A stretch of 64,000 bases of DNA from JACCTH01 sp035253825 (GCA_035253825.1 DATFBM010000047.1:1-64000), one strand, 5' to 3'; shown: positions 1 through 9,232, counted from the first letter of the stretch. Notes: generated by a model from the sequence alone, not told the origin. Made by a program: numbers and translations.

Positions 1-1421
1 ATCGACGAGGCAAATGCCTCGACGACCTGAGTTCGGACCGCATCGGGCAGGGCAGCTATGGCGGCCGGGCTCGAGGTGAGCTGGCCGCTCCCGCCATCAG
101 CAACGAGGCCAGCGAGCGCCTTGGTGAGCTGGCTGGTGAAAACGGCGCCGAGCAGGGCGGTGCCGAAGGCGCCACCTAGCGAGCGGAAGAAGTTGTTCGA
201 GGAAGTCGCCACTCCCAAATCGCTGTGATCGACCGCGTTCTGGACCGCCAGCACCAGCACCGGCATGATCATTCCCACCCCGACTCCGAGGATGAACATA
301 TATGTCGATGCCGTGAAGAGAACGGTGCCCACTCCCATCGTCGAGAGAAGGAAGAAGGCCAGAGTCGCCAGAGCTGAACCGATGACTGGAAAGATCTTGT
401 AGCGACCAGTGTGGGTAATAAGCCGGCCTCCTATCACAGAACTCCCGATGATGCCCACCATCATCGGTATCAGGAGAAGTCCGGAGTTGGTAGCGCTGGC
501 GCCGACCACTACCTGAAGGAAAAGGGGAAGGAAGACGATGCCACCGAACATCGCCAGGCCAATGATGAATCCCGAGGCTGACGTCAGGGCGAAGGTTCGA
601 TTCCGGAAAAGACGTGGGGGAAGGATCGGCTCCTGAGCGCGGCGTTCCCACCAGAGGAAGAGAAGCGCCACTAGCACTCCTATGACCAGGAGACCGATGA
701 TCAGGGGGGAACCCCACTCATACTCATTCCCGCCCCAGACCATCGCCAGGAGCAGAGCGGACACGCTCGTGACCAACGTCCCCGCCCCCCAGTAGTCGAT
801 GGGGTGATCACGGCGCACAAAGGGAAGGTTGAGTGCCGAAGCGGTCACGAAGAGGGCGACCAGACCGATCGGGACATTGACGTAGAAGACCCAGCGCCAA
901 TCGACATTGTCGACCAGCCAGCCACCGGCCAAGGGCCCCGCCACACTGGAGAGGGCGAAGACCGCTCCAAAGTACCCCTGGTACCGGCCTCGCTCTCGGG
1001 GGGAGAGGATGTCACCGATGATGGTCATCGCCATCACGAACAGTCCTCCTGCTCCCAGCCCTTGCAAGCCGCGGAAGGCGATCAGCTGCCCCATGTTTTG
1101 GGAAAGCCCGCAAAGAATCGAGCCGGCGAGGAAAAGAATGATGGCGGCTTGGAAGACGATCTTGCGCCCGTAGAGGTCGGAAATCTTGCCGTAGAGAGGG
1201 GCAGTAACGGTGGAGGCGAGCAGGTAGGCGGTCACCACCCAGGAGAGTTGTTCGAGTCCTCCGAGTTCCCCGACCATCGTCGGAAGTGCCGTGGCGACGA
1301 TTGTTTGATCCAACGCAGCGAGGAAGAGGCCGATCATCAGCCCCCAGATCACGGCCATGATCTGGCCGTGGCTCATGGCTACGCGAGGTGCGTCGGAGGC
1401 AGGGAGAACGGTGTCGGTCAT
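1..1421 (-). CDS. MFS drug exporter, DHA2 (EmrB/QacA) type, 3' end outside window
   Basis: Proton-coupled multidrug efflux protein of the inner membrane. The frame is open from an ATG at 1421 to the window edge (473 codons read) and the gene continues to the left. The N-terminus carries the family signature: GLFLAALDQTIVATALPT in TM1, then SWVVTAYLLASTVTAPLYGK and the loop motif GKISDLYGRK. About 12 hydrophobic segments are visible before the edge, as expected for a 14-TM DHA2 protein. The upstream gene is divergent, so the 130-bp gap at 1422-1550 must hold both promoters. The substrate cannot be told from sequence. Confidence 0.88.
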   Translation of the reverse strand, partial: MTDTVLPASDAPRVAMSHGQIMAVIWGLMIGLFLAALDQTIVATALPTMVGELGGLEQLSWVVTAYLLASTVTAPLYGKISDLYGRKIVFQAAIILFLAGSILCGLSQNMGQLIAFRGLQGLGAGGLFVMAMTIIGDILSPRERGRYQGYFGAVFALSSVAGPLAGGWLVDNVDWRWVFYVNVPIGLVALFVTASALNLPFVRRDHPIDYWGAGTLVTSVSALLLAMVWGGNEYEWGSPLIIGLLVIGVLVALLFLWWERRAQEPILPPRLFRNRTFALTSASGFIIGLAMFGGIVFLPLFLQVVVGASATNSGLLLIPMMVGIIGSSVIGGRLITHTGRYKIFPVIGSALATLAFFLLSTMGVGTVLFTASTYMFILGVGVGMIMPVLVLAVQNAVDHSDLGVATSSNNFFRSLGGAFGTALLGAVFTSQLTKALAGLVADGGSGQLTSSPAAIAALPDAVRTQVVEAFASS

Positions 1422-1550
1422 TTGCGGGGCCCCGAGAGCAACCTATCGAGTCCGGTCGGATATTCCGAGGCGGTGAAATTTCCGTTCTGAGGGCTGGCAG
1501 ATAGGTCGAGCCACCCTCCCAACCCAGGGTTGGCAGGTAGCCTCACGGGG

Positions 1551-3230
1551 ATGGAAACCGATCGGCTCATCAAGACGATCCGACGATCGGTCATCGGCGC
1601 GGATACCGCTGTTTTCACTCCCTACGGACTCCGCCGGGTCACCTATGCCGATTACACCGCGTCCGCCCGATCCCTCGCCTTCATCGAAGACTTCATACGA
1701 GAGACGGTCCTTCCGCTCTATGCCAACACGCACACCGAAACCTCGGGAACCGGTCTCCAGACGACTCGCTTCCGAGAGGATGCCCGGACACTCATCCGCC
1801 ACGCTGTGGGCGGGGACGAGAACCACGCAGTCATCTTCGCCGGCTCGGGCTCCACTGGAGCCATTGACCGGTTGATCACGATTCTCGGGGTGCGGGTGCC
1901 AGCCGCCCTGGATGACGAATTTGATCTCAGCGGGCATATCCCGGTCGATAGACGTCCGGTGGTCTTCGTCGGACCGTACGAACACCACTCCAATGAACTT
2001 GGTTGGCGGGAGACGATTGCCGACGTGGTTGAGATCGCCGAGGACTCCGACGGGCACATCGATCTCGACGACCTCGAGCGACGTTTAATCGAATTCTCCG
2101 ATCGGCCGCTCCGGATCGGGTCGTTCTCAGCGGCATCCAACGTGACCGGAATAATCACCGATACGTCGGCAATCTCGACGCTGTTGCATGAGCACGGAGC
2201 GCTTTCCTTTTGGGACTTCGCCGCCGCCGCCCCCTACGTCGGCATATCCATGCGACAGAAGGAGGGAGGCAACCTCGATTACAAGGACGCCATATTCATC
2301 TCTCCGCACAAATTCATTGGCGGCCCGGGGACCCCTGGGGTGCTGGTCGTCAGAAAAGACCTCTTGGCCAATCGAGTCCCATCGGTTCCGGGTGGCGGGA
2401 CGGTGGCTTATGTCAACGAACTCGTCCATCGTTATCTGACCGATCCCGAGCATCGCGAGGAAGGCGGGACGCCTGCCATCGTCGAATCCATCCGGGCCGG
2501 TCTGGTGTTTCAGCTCAAAGAAGCGGTGGGAGTCCCTGAGATTCGCCGGCGCGAGGAAGACTTCATTCAGCGGGCGATCGATTCGTGGTCCCAAAACCCC
2601 AACCTCCAGATCCTGGGCAATCCCAAGGCCGAGCGACTCTCGATTGTCTCGTTCGTCATCCGCTTTCGTGATCGATATTTACACCACAACTACGTGGTGG
2701 CTCTGCTCAACGACCTGTTCGGCATCCAGGCACGGGGCGGGTGTTCCTGCGCGGGACCCTATGGCCATCGTCTTCTCGGTATCGACCTCGACACCAGCCG
2801 CCAGATCGAACGCCAGATCGGCCTCGGGTGCGAGGTTGTCAAGCCGGGGTGGGTAAGGGTCAACTTCAACTATTTCATCAGCGAGGAGGAGTTCGCGTTC
2901 ATCGTCGAAGGAGTACACCTCATCGCCCAGTTCGGCTGGAGACTGCTTCCGCAATATCGGTTCGAGGCCCACACTGCCTTGTGGAGACATCGCCGGGGCC
3001 TGCCCTATCCGCCGCTCTCGCTCTTCGAGATCGACTACCGCCACGGACTGCTCGAGCACCGGGCCAGTGGGCGAGCGTCCGCTAGCGCCGATGAGTACCC
3101 CCGCTACCTGACCGACGCCCGCACCCTATTTGCCACCGCTGCCGTCGACTCCGACGTCATCGATGACATCCTCGATGTCGAAGCGGAGTCCCTGCGCTGG
3201 TTTCCACTGCCGCACGAGGTTGGTGTTTGA
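1551..3230 (+). CDS. Class V aminotransferase / NifS-like PLP enzyme
   Basis: PLP enzyme of the class V (cysteine desulfurase / selenocysteine lyase) fold, 559 aa, longer than the usual ~400 aa because of a C-terminal extension. FAGSGSTGAIDRL forms the phosphate-binding region and SPHKFIGGPGTPG contains the PLP lysine. The loop ARGGCSCAGPYG lines up with the SufS/CsdB loop RxGxxCAxP and so has a candidate catalytic Cys; animal and plant Moco sulfurases have a similar Cys-rich loop. I chose the ATG at 1551 over an in-frame TTG at 1530. Its stop overlaps the TTG start of the MOSC gene, which suggests coupling. It may mobilise sulfur or selenium, or be a different lyase. Confidence 0.8.
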   Translation: METDRLIKTIRRSVIGADTAVFTPYGLRRVTYADYTASARSLAFIEDFIRETVLPLYANTHTETSGTGLQTTRFREDARTLIRHAVGGDENHAVIFAGSGSTGAIDRLITILGVRVPAALDDEFDLSGHIPVDRRPVVFVGPYEHHSNELGWRETIADVVEIAEDSDGHIDLDDLERRLIEFSDRPLRIGSFSAASNVTGIITDTSAISTLLHEHGALSFWDFAAAAPYVGISMRQKEGGNLDYKDAIFISPHKFIGGPGTPGVLVVRKDLLANRVPSVPGGGTVAYVNELVHRYLTDPEHREEGGTPAIVESIRAGLVFQLKEAVGVPEIRRREEDFIQRAIDSWSQNPNLQILGNPKAERLSIVSFVIRFRDRYLHHNYVVALLNDLFGIQARGGCSCAGPYGHRLLGIDLDTSRQIERQIGLGCEVVKPGWVRVNFNYFISEEEFAFIVEGVHLIAQFGWRLLPQYRFEAHTALWRHRRGLPYPPLSLFEIDYRHGLLEHRASGRASASADEYPRYLTDARTLFATAAVDSDVIDDILDVEAESLRWFPLPHEVGV

Positions 3231-3694
3231 AAACCGGTCGCGTCGTCGCAGTCAACATCTCTTCTGGCGGGGTACCGAAACTCCCCGTTCGACGCGCCTT
3301 CCTCTCCGCCAGCGGCCTCGAGGGAGATCGCCACAACGATCGGGTTCATCACGGAGGACCTCTCCGCGCCGTTTGCCTCTTTTCGAATGATGTCATTACC
3401 GCTCTGCAGGCAGAGGGCCACCCGATTTTTCCCGGGGCGGCCGGGGAGAACGTGACGGTGAGCGGAGTCAATTGGATCGATGTTGCGCCCGGGACCCGCT
3501 GGGGCATCGGCGAAGAAGCCGAAGTCGAGGTAACGAGCTACACCACCCCGTGTTTCAAGAATGCAGGCTGGTTCGTCGATGGCCGATTCGCCCGAATCAG
3601 CCAGTCACTCCACCCGGGGTTTGCCCGGGTGTACGCCCGGGTGCTGGTGGAGGGATCGATCGCCCCAGGAGATCAGTTCACCCGGACTGATTGA
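3227..3694 (+). CDS. MOSC domain protein
   Basis: 155 aa, almost entirely one MOSC domain, the sulfur-carrier fold at the C-terminus of molybdenum-cofactor sulfurases and in YiiM. Visible family features are GLEGDRHNDRVHHGGPLRAV, the GAAGENVTVSG segment and the conserved Cys in TTPCFKNAGWF. Translation begins at TTG 3227, overlapping the previous stop (TTGA). A NifS-like gene coupled to MOSC matches the domain order of eukaryotic Moco sulfurase split into two proteins; this functional link is inference. Its 3' end overlaps the convergent hydrolase-like gene by 22 nt. Confidence 0.85.
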   Translation: MKTGRVVAVNISSGGVPKLPVRRAFLSASGLEGDRHNDRVHHGGPLRAVCLFSNDVITALQAEGHPIFPGAAGENVTVSGVNWIDVAPGTRWGIGEEAEVEVTSYTTPCFKNAGWFVDGRFARISQSLHPGFARVYARVLVEGSIAPGDQFTRTD

Positions 3695-4296
3695 AGAAAG
3701 AAGAGCGTCCTCGACCAGGCAAGATCCGCGGCCTCGGGGTCGAAATGGTTCCCCTCTTCAAAGAAGCCGGGATGGGTGCGGGGATAACGAAAGGTCTCGA
3801 ATTCGATTCCTTCGAGACCCATGGTCGCCTCCATGAAGGCAGCATCGTCGGAGCTGACCCAAGGATCTTCGTCTGCCAAGTGCACTTGATAGCGCGCTCT
3901 TGACCCGGCGAAGTCGATGGTCTGAGTGCCGTAGAACGAAACCACGGCGATGACTCGCTCGGGTCGGCGCACCGATAACCAGAGAGCCAGCGAACCGCCC
4001 ATGCCCAGACCAAGAGCTGTCGCCGGGCCGGGCGCAGAACTGCCCAAGACCTCGAGCCCGCCGAGCGTGGCCGAGACCAAGTGATTGGGATCTACTGCCC
4101 GCAACACCTCCTCGGCCTCGGCCTGGGTTGAGGGGAGTGCCTGGGAGAGAAGATCGGGAACGAGTACGGTGCAGCCTTCGTCGGCGAGGCGGTCAGCCAG
4201 CTTTTTCGTGGCCGCGTTGAGCCCATGCCAAGAGTGGAGCAACAAGACCGGGTTGGACGGCCGAGAAGGCCCGACGTAGTAAGCCAAACCGGACAT
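3673..4296 (-). CDS. Dienelactone hydrolase-like alpha/beta protein, nucleophile replaced
   Basis: 207 aa from ATG 4296; an ATG at 4323 is in frame but would overlap the start of the divergent transporter. The fold is dienelactone hydrolase: VLLLHSWHGLN near the start, the acid in LADEDPWVSSDD, and a C-terminal His in YPRTHPGFFEEGNHFD. The nucleophile elbow, normally G-x-C-x-G-G, reads GLGMGG, so Gly stands where the catalytic Cys should be, and no Ser replaces it at that position. Either the protein is not a hydrolase or it uses another residue. Confidence 0.75.
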   Translation of the reverse strand: MSGLAYYVGPSRPSNPVLLLHSWHGLNAATKKLADRLADEGCTVLVPDLLSQALPSTQAEAEEVLRAVDPNHLVSATLGGLEVLGSSAPGPATALGLGMGGSLALWLSVRRPERVIAVVSFYGTQTIDFAGSRARYQVHLADEDPWVSSDDAAFMEATMGLEGIEFETFRYPRTHPGFFEEGNHFDPEAADLAWSRTLFFLQSVRVN

Positions 4297-4307
4297 GGCC
4301 TCGAATT

Positions 4308-5195
4308 GTGACCCCGAATTCATCCCTATCTGAAAAGCATCGGCGAGGGATCGCTTATACCGCGCTGGCGGCCCTGCTCTTCGGAGTGAACGGGGCGGTT
4401 GCGGCCGATCTGTTGAGGGCCATTCCCGCCGGCAACGTAGCTCAACTTCGCTCCGTCCTTGCGGCTCTGGTGTTGGGTGTCATCGCCTACCGCCGGAGAG
4501 CTGTGGCCACCGGCGGCAGGCTCCTGGCCCTGGTGGGCTTCGGCCTCAACCTGGCCGTTGTCAGCCTGTCCTTCCTGGTCGCCATCGATCGGCTCGGGGT
4601 GGGCCCGGGCGTCACCATCCAGTTCAGTGCTCCGGTACTGGTCTTGGCCTGGATTCGTTTGGTCAACAAACGTCGGGTGCCGGCGCTGGCCTGGCTTGCG
4701 GCGTTGGTCGCTCTGATCGGTGTGGCAATGGTCAGCGGTGCTCCCCACTTCGGCCGCCTCGACCCACTCGGCCTCTTGGCTGCCGGCATCGCCGCTCTCA
4801 GCTTTGCCACGTACATCATCCTGTCAGGATTTCTCGGTCGTCAGCTACCAACCATCACAATCGCCGCCTATGGCTTCGCCTTCTCGGCGCTTTTCCTGCT
4901 GGCCGCATTCCGAGTGGCGTTGCCGCCCACCGAGGGGCGGGTGCTGGCAGCGGTTGTGTGGCTGGTGCTCTTGGGGACGGTGGTTCCCTTCCTCCTCGAA
5001 GTAGCTGCCCTTCGACTCACCGATGCCGGCAGTGTTGGCGTGGTCGCCACGCTCGAGCCGGCGATTGCGGCGGCGGTGGCTTGGTGGTGGCTCGGCCAGA
5101 TCCTGACCTCGCTTCAGGTTTTGGGTGGAGTTTTGGTCGTTGGGGCAGTGGCGTTGATCCAGCGCTATTCCGCCCGCCCCCCTCTCGGTCTCTAG
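4308..5195 (+). CDS. EamA/DMT-family transporter
   Basis: 295-aa integral membrane protein with about ten TM helices arranged as two five-helix EamA repeats, the usual size of this drug/metabolite transporter family. The first helix is YTALAALLFGVNGAVAADLL. The second repeat ends with the family-like stretch DAGSVGVVATLEPAIAAAVAWW. Translation starts at GTG 4308, only 11 nt from the chosen start of the divergent hydrolase-like gene, so the two promoters must lie inside each other's coding regions or the mRNAs are leaderless. Substrate unknown; probably metabolite export. Confidence 0.85.
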   Translation: MTPNSSLSEKHRRGIAYTALAALLFGVNGAVAADLLRAIPAGNVAQLRSVLAALVLGVIAYRRRAVATGGRLLALVGFGLNLAVVSLSFLVAIDRLGVGPGVTIQFSAPVLVLAWIRLVNKRRVPALAWLAALVALIGVAMVSGAPHFGRLDPLGLLAAGIAALSFATYIILSGFLGRQLPTITIAAYGFAFSALFLLAAFRVALPPTEGRVLAAVVWLVLLGTVVPFLLEVAALRLTDAGSVGVVATLEPAIAAAVAWWWLGQILTSLQVLGGVLVVGAVALIQRYSARPPLGL

Positions 5196-5243
5196 AGAAG
5201 AGGCAGTAGTAGCGTCGTGGACCGGCCGCAGAAGGAGGTTCTA

Positions 5244-5657
5244 TTGGCTACTCGGCTCAATCCTTACATATCGTTCACGGACAACGCCCGTCAGGCGATG
5301 GAGTTCTACAAGTCGGTCTTCGGGGGAAAACTCACTCTCAGCACCTTCGGGGAATTTGGAGCCCCTGATGGGCCCGGGGCAGACAACATCATGCATGGCC
5401 AGCTCGAGACCGACAGCGGGATGACGTTGATGGCCGCCGACACCCCTCCCGGACAGGAGCACCAGCCGGGGAATAACTTTGCTGTCAGCCTCAGCGGCGA
5501 GGATGCCTCCGAGCTCCGGGAGTATTGGAAGAAGCTATCGGCTGGGGGACAAGTGTCAGTGCCTCTCGAGAAGCAGATGTGGGGAGACGAATTCGGCATG
5601 TGCGTCGATCAGTTCGGAATTCCCTGGATGGTGAACATCGGCGCCCCCCGGACCTGA
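5244..5657 (+). CDS. VOC (glyoxalase-fold) protein, PhnB-like
   Basis: Small soluble protein of the vicinal-oxygen-chelate superfamily, 137 aa. RLNPYISFTDNARQAMEFYKSVFGG at the start and the C-terminal MWGDEFGMCVDQFGIPWMVN are characteristic of the PhnB/3-demethylubiquinone-methyltransferase-like branch. I chose TTG 5244 because AAGGAGG (5232-5238) sits five bases upstream; a GTG at 5217 lacks such a site. No partner gene reveals the substrate, and many members of this branch have no known reaction. Confidence 0.8.
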   Translation: MATRLNPYISFTDNARQAMEFYKSVFGGKLTLSTFGEFGAPDGPGADNIMHGQLETDSGMTLMAADTPPGQEHQPGNNFAVSLSGEDASELREYWKKLSAGGQVSVPLEKQMWGDEFGMCVDQFGIPWMVNIGAPRT

Positions 5658-5675
5658 TCGCCTCGGTTAAGCCTT

Positions 5676-5719
5676 CTGTGCGGATTAATCCCGGCCATAG
5701 CCGGGAATAATCCGCGCAG
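5676..5719. terminator. Strong hairpin, repeat family A copy 1 (probable terminator)
   Basis: The 20-nt arms 5676-5695 and 5700-5719 pair with one mismatch and one G-U wobble around the loop CATA. There is no U-tract. The outer arms (CTGTGCGGATT / AATCCGCGCAG) recur almost exactly at 55127-55169. It lies between the VOC gene and an MFS operon and probably ends transcription of the former. Confidence 0.65.
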
Positions 5720-5744
5720 ATCCACTCGTACACTCGCCGGGCTC

Positions 5745-7421
5745 ATGACCTCGTCGGTGGCCCCCCTTCAACTTCGTGGTTTTCGTTCGCTATGGGGGGC
5801 ATCGCTTTTCTCCAACATCGGAGGCTTTCTCCAGGCCTCAGCGGCTGCCTGGCTCATGCTCGACCTCACTGGATCGGCCACATGGGTCGGTCTGATCTCC
5901 GCCTCGACCACGCTTCCCTTTCTCGCCCTCGCCCTACTCGCCGGAGCCGTGGCCGATATGACCGACCGGGTGCGAATCCTGCTCGTCTCTCAGATCGCGA
6001 TGGCCATAGCCGCAGCCGCTATGGCCATCCTGGCTTTCCTGGGCGAGGCCACTCCGGTCCGCCTCCTCGTGCTGGGCCTGCTCATCGGAGTCGCCGGCTC
6101 CTTCAACCTTCCCGCCTGGCAAGCTCTGGTCCCCGACCTCGTGCCTCGGGAAATGATTGCGTCGGCGGTGGCGCTCAACTCGGTCTCATTCAACGTCGCC
6201 CGGGCGGTGGGCCCGGCCCTCGGCGGCCTCCTCATCGCCACCATCGGGGCCGAAGCAGGCTTCGGCCTCAATGCTCTTTCCTACATCGCCGTCGTTGTTG
6301 CGCTTTGGTTCATCGGACGCTCCGATACTCAGAAACCGGCGGATGCCGCCCCTCTGACGACAGCGATGGCCCTGGGTTGGCGATTCGCCCGCTACACCCA
6401 CAGCTTTCGGCGAGTGCTTTTGTTTGGGGCCCTTTTCGGGTTGTCGTCCTCAGTGGTTCCGACCGCCCTTCCCAGCCACACCGAGGCGCTGGGAGGAGGC
6501 TCGCTCGCCTACGGGATGCTGCTCGGCACGATGGGCTTTGGGGCCATCGTGTCGGCATTCTCGAGGCGAAGGTTGGCAGAGGTCCTGCGGAAGTGGACCG
6601 TGCCCGCCGCCATCGGTGGGTATTCGGTCGGCGGCATTGCGGTCGGGTTGGCCCCGTCCTTGCTATGGGCCATTCCTGGCCTGCTCCTTTCGGGCGCCTC
6701 GCTCGTGCTCGCCACCACAACCCTCAACTCGACTGCGCAGATGCTCAGTCCTCGTTGGGTTCGAGGAAGGACCATGAGTCTTTGGTCGCTGGCTTTCGCA
6801 GGGATGACTCCGATCGGGGCGATCGTGGCTGGGGCTGTCGCCGATGCCCTCGGCACTCGTTCCTCGTACGTGCTGATATCCGCCGCCGGCATCGGGTTGG
6901 CGGTAGCTGCCATCCGCTCGGGGATACCGGTGCTGAGCGAGATCGTCCCGCCGGAATTCGATCCTGAACGCAATCCGCCTGAGCACGTTGAAACACTCGA
7001 CAGCGGCCCGGTGATGGTTCTCAACGTTTTCGATCTCGAGCCCGACCGGGTCGACGAGTTTCTCGAGGTGATGCAGGGCTTGCGGCTCGTCCGGCTGCGC
7101 ACCGGCGCCTACCGCTGGCGTCTCTACCGGGATGCGGCTGACCCGCGCCGGCTGATCGAGATGTTCCTCGTGGTCTCCTGGCGAGAGCATCTCAACCAGC
7201 ACCGCCGCATCGATGATGTCTCGGCCGCCCTGATTCGTCGAGCTCGGGCGTTCGATCGAACCGGTGAACCAAGGTCGCGTCACCTGATCGCAGTCGATGT
7301 GGAGCGGCCTCCCGATTTCGATTTGCTGCTCACGACCCACACTCACATGCATGAGACCGATGGTTCGATCCTCCTTGAGGAGACCGTCGAATTCGACGCC
7401 ATCCGCGGGGATCACATATGA
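5745..7421 (+). CDS. MFS exporter with C-terminal ABM-like domain (MFS_3 type)
   Basis: 558 aa. Residues ~10-400 form a 12-TM major-facilitator domain like EntS-type exporters (MFS_3, 'transmembrane secretion effector'), with ADMTDRVRILL as the loop between TM2 and TM3. Residues ~420-558 are soluble and resemble an antibiotic-biosynthesis-monooxygenase fold (VMVLNVFDLEPDRVDEFLEVM, YRWRLYRDAADPRRLIEMFLV), a known combination in this family. The stop overlaps the start of the next MFS gene (ATGA), so the two are translationally coupled. Substrate unknown. Confidence 0.85.
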   Translation: MTSSVAPLQLRGFRSLWGASLFSNIGGFLQASAAAWLMLDLTGSATWVGLISASTTLPFLALALLAGAVADMTDRVRILLVSQIAMAIAAAAMAILAFLGEATPVRLLVLGLLIGVAGSFNLPAWQALVPDLVPREMIASAVALNSVSFNVARAVGPALGGLLIATIGAEAGFGLNALSYIAVVVALWFIGRSDTQKPADAAPLTTAMALGWRFARYTHSFRRVLLFGALFGLSSSVVPTALPSHTEALGGGSLAYGMLLGTMGFGAIVSAFSRRRLAEVLRKWTVPAAIGGYSVGGIAVGLAPSLLWAIPGLLLSGASLVLATTTLNSTAQMLSPRWVRGRTMSLWSLAFAGMTPIGAIVAGAVADALGTRSSYVLISAAGIGLAVAAIRSGIPVLSEIVPPEFDPERNPPEHVETLDSGPVMVLNVFDLEPDRVDEFLEVMQGLRLVRLRTGAYRWRLYRDAADPRRLIEMFLVVSWREHLNQHRRIDDVSAALIRRARAFDRTGEPRSRHLIAVDVERPPDFDLLLTTHTHMHETDGSILLEETVEFDAIRGDHI

Positions 7422-8677
7422 CCGGTCGCAGCGGCGGTCGTTATCTCCGCCTGCTCGCCGAGAACTCCGACTTCCGCCGGCTGTACCTAGCCCGTCTCGT
7501 CTCCTTCGGAGGCGATTGGTTCCTGTTGGTGCCGATGCTGAGCCTGGTTCACGAGCTGAGTCGGTCTCCGTTTCTGACCGCGGCCGTGCTCACCGCCAAC
7601 ACCCTCCCCGCGTTCTTGCTCTCGCCGATCGGAGGCGTCCTCGCCGACCGGGTCAATCGGAAGATGATCATCGTCTGGTCGAGCCTGGTCGCCGCCGGAG
7701 CAAGCTCGACGCTCCTCTTCGTCGACTCATCGTTAATCCGTGACAACGGGCTCGGTGTGGCACTGGTCCTGGGAGCAATGTCGATCCTCGCCGCCCTCAG
7801 CGCCCTGATCACTCCTGCTTCCTCGGCGTCCCTGCCGGTGATCGTCAGACCGGCCGAACTTGGCGATGCCTCCTTTCTTCTCGAATCCACCTGGGGCACC
7901 ATGGCCGCGGTAGGAGCGGCGCTGGGTGGGGTCGTCGCCACTTTCTTCGGTCGCCGGGCGGCCGTCGCGGTGGATGTCACCAGCTTCCTCGTCGCCGCCA
8001 CACTGATCTGGCGAGTGCGGACCAATCTTTCACCTCACAAAGCACGTGCCAGCGGCGAGCCGCCAGCCCGTCTCGGCTCGGCATTCACTTACATCGCCCA
8101 GAAACCGACGGTGGCGGCGCTGCTCACCTCCAAGGCAGGCTTCGCCATCTTCGGGGGAGGGGCGGTGGCGCTTCTCCCCGTCCTCGCCCTCGATTCATTC
8201 GGAGCAGGCGACGACGGCGTCGGCTGGCTCCTCGCCGCCCGCGGAATCGGCGTCGTCATCGGCCCATTCATCATCCGGCGGATGGTCGGTGGCACCGATC
8301 GCGCCGTGCTCACTTCCATCGGGGCTTGCATGGCTCTTTGGGGCCTCTCCTACCTGGGTACGGCGGCGGCCCCCTCGCTGCTCGTCGCTGCCGCGGCCGT
8401 GTTCCTGGGCCACGCCGGGGCGGGCAGCCAATGGAGCTTCTCCTCTTACGGCCTTCAGCTCTACGCCGACAACAGCATCAAAGGTCGCATCTTCGGGCTG
8501 GACTTCGCCGCTGTCACCCTCACCTCGACAATGTCGCAGTTGCTATTCGGCTGGCTGGCGACCTCGTATTCGGTCCGCTCCATCTTCTTTGGTTTGGCGC
8601 TAGCAGCGATTGTCTTTGGGCTCGTCTGGCGTCGGGTCACTTTGAGATATTGGAACGCGCCCGCTCACGCCATCTGA
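7418..8677 (+). CDS. MFS transporter
   Basis: 419-aa, 12-TM major-facilitator protein of the same general branch as its upstream neighbour but without the soluble C-terminal domain. Recognisable segments are FRRLYLARLVSFGGDWFLLVPML in TM1 and GGVLADRVNRKMIIVWSSLVAAG in the TM2-TM3 loop. It starts inside the previous stop (ATGA). The pair may export related compounds or act together; the sequence gives no direct evidence of heteromers. Confidence 0.85.
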   Translation: MTGRSGGRYLRLLAENSDFRRLYLARLVSFGGDWFLLVPMLSLVHELSRSPFLTAAVLTANTLPAFLLSPIGGVLADRVNRKMIIVWSSLVAAGASSTLLFVDSSLIRDNGLGVALVLGAMSILAALSALITPASSASLPVIVRPAELGDASFLLESTWGTMAAVGAALGGVVATFFGRRAAVAVDVTSFLVAATLIWRVRTNLSPHKARASGEPPARLGSAFTYIAQKPTVAALLTSKAGFAIFGGGAVALLPVLALDSFGAGDDGVGWLLAARGIGVVIGPFIIRRMVGGTDRAVLTSIGACMALWGLSYLGTAAAPSLLVAAAAVFLGHAGAGSQWSFSSYGLQLYADNSIKGRIFGLDFAAVTLTSTMSQLLFGWLATSYSVRSIFFGLALAAIVFGLVWRRVTLRYWNAPAHAI

Positions 8678-8719
8678 GATGACTGCAACCAAGTGCAGCT
8701 CATTGGGGTTCCTTGATTG

Positions 8720-9232
8720 ATGGACGATCTCCCCCTTCGGCTTGCTGAGAACCTCGATGGAGCCTTTCCCGAATTGGTCGAGGGCCTGCAATCCGAGCTC
8801 TACTCCGGCTTGCGGTCGCTGGCCGGAGGAGATGCCGAGGACCTGGCCCAGGAAACATTCATTCGGGCGTATCGCGCCCTGGCGAGCTACGACGCCGCTC
8901 GGGTCCGGAACCTCTCGTTGCGGGGTTGGATCTGGACCATCGCCCTGAACCTGGGGAGGAACCATGTTCGGGATCGTGCCCGCCGACCGACCGTGGCCAA
9001 TGAGCTTTTCGACGTCGGCAGGGATGATCCCGAACCGGCTGACTGGATGGCTTGGGAAACTCGTTTACAGAAGCTGAGCCTCCCGATCAGGAAGGCCGTG
9101 GTCCTCCGCCATGTGGTTGGCCTCGACTATCCCGAGATCTCCTCGGTGACGGGGCGGCCAGTCGGAACCGTGAAAGCAGACGTCCATCGCGGACTACAGA
9201 GACTGAGAAAGATCATGGAGGACGAACAATGA
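8720..9232 (+). CDS. ECF-type RNA polymerase sigma factor
   Basis: 170 aa from ATG 8720 (the preceding in-frame TTG 8717 is less likely). Region 2 contains AEDLAQETFIRAYRALASYD and the region 2.3/2.4-like RGWIWTIALNLGRNHVRDRARR. Region 4 has the recognition helix-turn-helix PEISSVTGRPVGTVKADVHRGLQRLRKIM. Size and content are typical of extracytoplasmic-function sigma factors. The last codons overlap the start of the methyltransferase gene (ATGA), the position normally taken by an anti-sigma factor; no anti-sigma gene is seen. Confidence 0.9.
   Translation: MDDLPLRLAENLDGAFPELVEGLQSELYSGLRSLAGGDAEDLAQETFIRAYRALASYDAARVRNLSLRGWIWTIALNLGRNHVRDRARRPTVANELFDVGRDDPEPADWMAWETRLQKLSLPIRKAVVLRHVVGLDYPEISSVTGRPVGTVKADVHRGLQRLRKIMEDEQ

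Noticed and set aside
804..1490. Long plus-strand open frame across the first gene
   Set aside because: It is antisense to the clearly coding MFS exporter read from 1421 leftwards.
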